DNA of 64,000 nt from Rhizobiales bacterium 64-17. GTDB taxonomy: Bacteria > Pseudomonadota > Alphaproteobacteria > Rhizobiales > Xanthobacteraceae. Below the pieces are notes generated by a model. That model did no database searches and was not told where the DNA came from. It was given only the letters and a program-made list of their open reading frames with translations. The first letter of the stretch is position 1, and each line of letters starts with the position of its first letter. The stretch spans positions 44,549 through 108,548 of the forward strand of contig MKWA01000003.1 of assembly GCA_001899285.1 (NCBI GenBank), written 5' to 3'. This document shows, in pieces, positions 63,955 to 64,000 of the stretch. The position numbers were made by a program, and so were the translations under genes.

Positions 63955-64000
63955 ACGGCGTGCCAAACGGCAATCCGGATCGCCGCGCCAGCGGCGGTCG

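Overview
The window is about 64 kb of GC-rich (roughly 65% by eye), densely packed bacterial chromosome. Gene content and order point to an alphaproteobacterium of the order Hyphomicrobiales, probably near Nitrobacteraceae/Xanthobacteraceae. The placement is inferred from linkages such as rpsF-rpsR-DUF2232-rplI, purN-purM divergent from a CDP-alcohol phosphatidyltransferase/AI-2E/hdaA/ppk run, HdaA itself, the Arg/Gly-rich tail of S6 and the long tail of L9. No 16S or tRNA gene is present to confirm it. I see no phage, insertion sequence, integrase, CRISPR array or tRNA gene.

Layout. 1-8.2 kb: 3' end of guaA, then mostly single accessory genes (DUF4336, MAPEG, GST, a divergent HxlR regulator/NAD(P)-binding protein pair, LOG family, ArsC-like) and a three-gene NEW3-domain/ABC-2 exporter operon. 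8.2-14.2 kb: dctA, ybaK, prfC, then a Bug-type binding protein with an FAD oxidoreductase. 14.3-18.6 kb: nnrU, panB, a YfgM-like TPR protein, a small lipoprotein and der. 18.6-19.0 kb: intergenic palindromic repeats. 19.0-26.3 kb, minus strand: dnaB-alr-radA-cvpA-purF-SDR. 26.4-28.6 kb: cyclopropane fatty acid synthase and a cytochrome c-like protein. 28.7-31.1 kb: the S6/S18/L9 operon. 31.8-38.3 kb: fatty acid synthesis (fabD, fabG, acpP, fabF), then mltG, yicC, gmk. 38.3-46.1 kb, minus strand: outer-membrane biogenesis (lptF, lptG, lptD, surA) with pdxA and rsmA. 46.4-51.1 kb: pepA, a DUF1295/CFAS-like pair, holC and a lipoprotein. 51-57.4 kb: an ABC-F ATPase, a His-rich secreted peptide, ndk, a TerC protein, a molybdopterin enzyme and a DoxX protein. 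57.5-64 kb: purN, purM, then the pgsA-like, AI-2E, hdaA and ppk genes.

The genes mostly do housekeeping work: purine synthesis (guaA, purF, purM, purN, gmk, ndk), envelope building (fab genes, alr, mltG, lpt genes, surA), replication and its control (dnaB, holC, radA, hdaA) and translation (rpsF, rpsR, rplI, prfC, der, rsmA, ABC-F). I did not find a clearly novel multi-gene system. The signals most worth a second look are a 7-4-7 Pho box in front of ppk; paired palindromic repeats after der whose three arms covary so that two competing hairpins are both kept; a DUF1295/CFAS lipid pair inserted between pepA and holC; a small lipoprotein sitting where BamB is expected between YfgM and Der; a single-haem protein with a long Lys-Pro-Ala-Glu tail; and several strong hairpins in leaders.
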